A stretch of DNA of 6,114 nucleotides from Candidatus Bathyarchaeota archaeon (GTDB lineage Archaea > Thermoproteota > Bathyarchaeia > 40CM-2-53-6 > RBG-13-38-9), in contig JAPKYM010000351.1 in the NCBI GenBank assembly GCA_026394315.1, forward strand, positions 1 to 6,114, given 5' to 3'. The notes under the pieces were generated by a model, which was not told the DNA's origin, made no database searches, and was given only the letters and a program-made list of their open reading frames with translations. Below, one piece after another: positions 5,496-6,114 of the stretch. Made by a program: the position numbers and the translations under genes. Every line of letters begins with the position of its first letter. Position 1 is the stretch's first letter.

Positions 5496-6114
5496 TCATC
5501 TTTTTCTGGGTTTCATCCATTTGCCGTAGGGTGTGACTAAGATCTTGGGTTTCTTGGGGCTTCTGCTTGTCGCTATGCGGTAGGCTTCGTCTATGGAGGT
5601 TGATGATTCTATTCCCATATCTCTGAGTGTTTTGACATTCTCGTGTTCTGTGACAAGTATCACTTTTTTCCTCTGAAGCACACGGTGAATTGGATACCAG
5701 AGCATTGCGTGCCAGAGCTCTTGCTTTCCGTTGAAGATATCACTCAGTAGACTTCTCCAGCTTGCCCCTGTGGCGGGCAGATAGTCCTTGATGTAGGAGA
5801 AATGTGCGAGTCCGCCTGGACTGGGCGTAGCTAAGATGATCGTTCCGTCATCCTTTGTGACAGGATCTAGTGTCGCTATTGGCCAGCATGAGTGTGCTAG
5901 GTATTTGTCCCACTTGAATGAGCCACTTATCGAGATGTCTGCCTTTCCCGACCATTTCGTCTCATATGAGTATATTCTGTCGTACTTTTCTATTGAAGCT
6001 CTATGTGATTGTATTGAGGCACCTGCAGCCATATCGACGACATTACCTTCAACATCGAGGATCGTGTTCAAGACCATGTCCAAACCTGCAAGCTTCGCAG
6101 CCTCCTCGATATCA
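5496..6114 (-). CDS. LarA-like (nickel-pincer lactate racemase family) protein, C-terminal half
   Basis: The 5' part is cut by the right edge. The frame is open to 6113, and 205 residues are visible. TTG 6083 is internal, because coding continues upstream as DIEEAAKLAGLD, which is typical mid-LarA sequence. LarA enzymes racemise or epimerise 2-hydroxyacids with a nickel-pincer nucleotide. The cofactor-binding N-terminal histidines and lysine would lie outside the window. Visible C-terminal features, counted from the first whole codon, are AAGASIQSHR (29-38), KADISISGSF (57-66), DDGTIILATPSPGG (88-101) and the closing ILVTPYGKWMKP (191-202). Canonical racemases carry a Q-x-x-K pair on the stretch after GG-Y-P-x-D. 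A gapless comparison from memory puts His74 and Trp77 there, so the substrate is probably not simple lactate. The gene converges on the MetH-activation-like gene with a 27-base gap. Confidence 0.8.
   Translation of the reverse strand, partial: DIEEAAKLAGLDMVLNTILDVEGNVVDMAAGASIQSHRASIEKYDRIYSYETKWSGKADISISGSFKWDKYLAHSCWPIATLDPVTKDDGTIILATPSPGGLAHFSYIKDYLPATGASWRSLLSDIFNGKQELWHAMLWYPIHRVLQRKKVILVTEHENVKTLRDMGIESSTSIDEAYRIATSRSPKKPKILVTPYGKWMKPRKR
5501..5505 (+). terminator. Possible oligo-T terminator for the MetH-activation-like gene
   Basis: A run of five T lies 33 bases after the TAA of the plus-strand gene and overlaps the last codons of the convergent LarA-like gene. Archaeal RNA polymerase can release at such T runs. 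The run is short and no strong hairpin precedes it. Confidence 0.2.

Overview
The window reads as archaeal chromosome. Several genes begin with TTG or GTG, with AT-rich TATA-like boxes about 27 or 39 bases upstream and little Shine-Dalgarno signal. The secreted proteins look archaeal: an FxLYD-type repeat protein and a short protein ending in PEF, a membrane helix and basic residues. A stand-alone methionine-synthase activation domain and a LarA-like protein are also present. This mix would suit an uncultivated lineage such as Bathyarchaeia or a relative. That placement is inference from gene style, and no rRNA or other marker gene is present to fix it.

Layout: positions 1-4655 hold five genes on the minus strand. 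Going up the coordinates, these are a secreted FxLYD-like protein cut by the left edge, a small four-helix membrane protein, a thioredoxin-CcdA fusion with exactly four cysteines, a GT-C type polytopic glycosyltransferase of the GT87/MptB kind, and a secreted beta-sandwich protein with a PEF-CTERM-like tail. Gaps of about 78 to 250 bases separate them, so they are probably separate short transcripts. The divergent gap 4656-4802 leads to a plus-strand gene, 4803-5468, for a protein resembling the MetH activation domain with a cysteine-rich tail. Facing it across only 27 bases is the C-terminal half of a LarA-like (nickel-pincer lactate racemase family) protein on the minus strand, cut by the right edge.

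How the genes may fit together: the five left-hand genes all act at or beyond the membrane. They could supply electrons to, glycosylate and anchor surface proteins. This is a thematic neighbourhood rather than a proven pathway, and the two secreted proteins visible here have almost no cysteines to serve as disulfide substrates. The two right-hand genes are cytoplasmic and point to corrinoid-dependent methyl transfer and 2-hydroxyacid chemistry.

I see no tRNA, rRNA, CRISPR array, transposase, toxin-antitoxin pair or defence cassette, and no stretch longer than 300 bases lacks a gene. The least explained piece of non-coding DNA is the gap 4656-4802, where an 8-base inverted repeat encloses two smaller hairpins.
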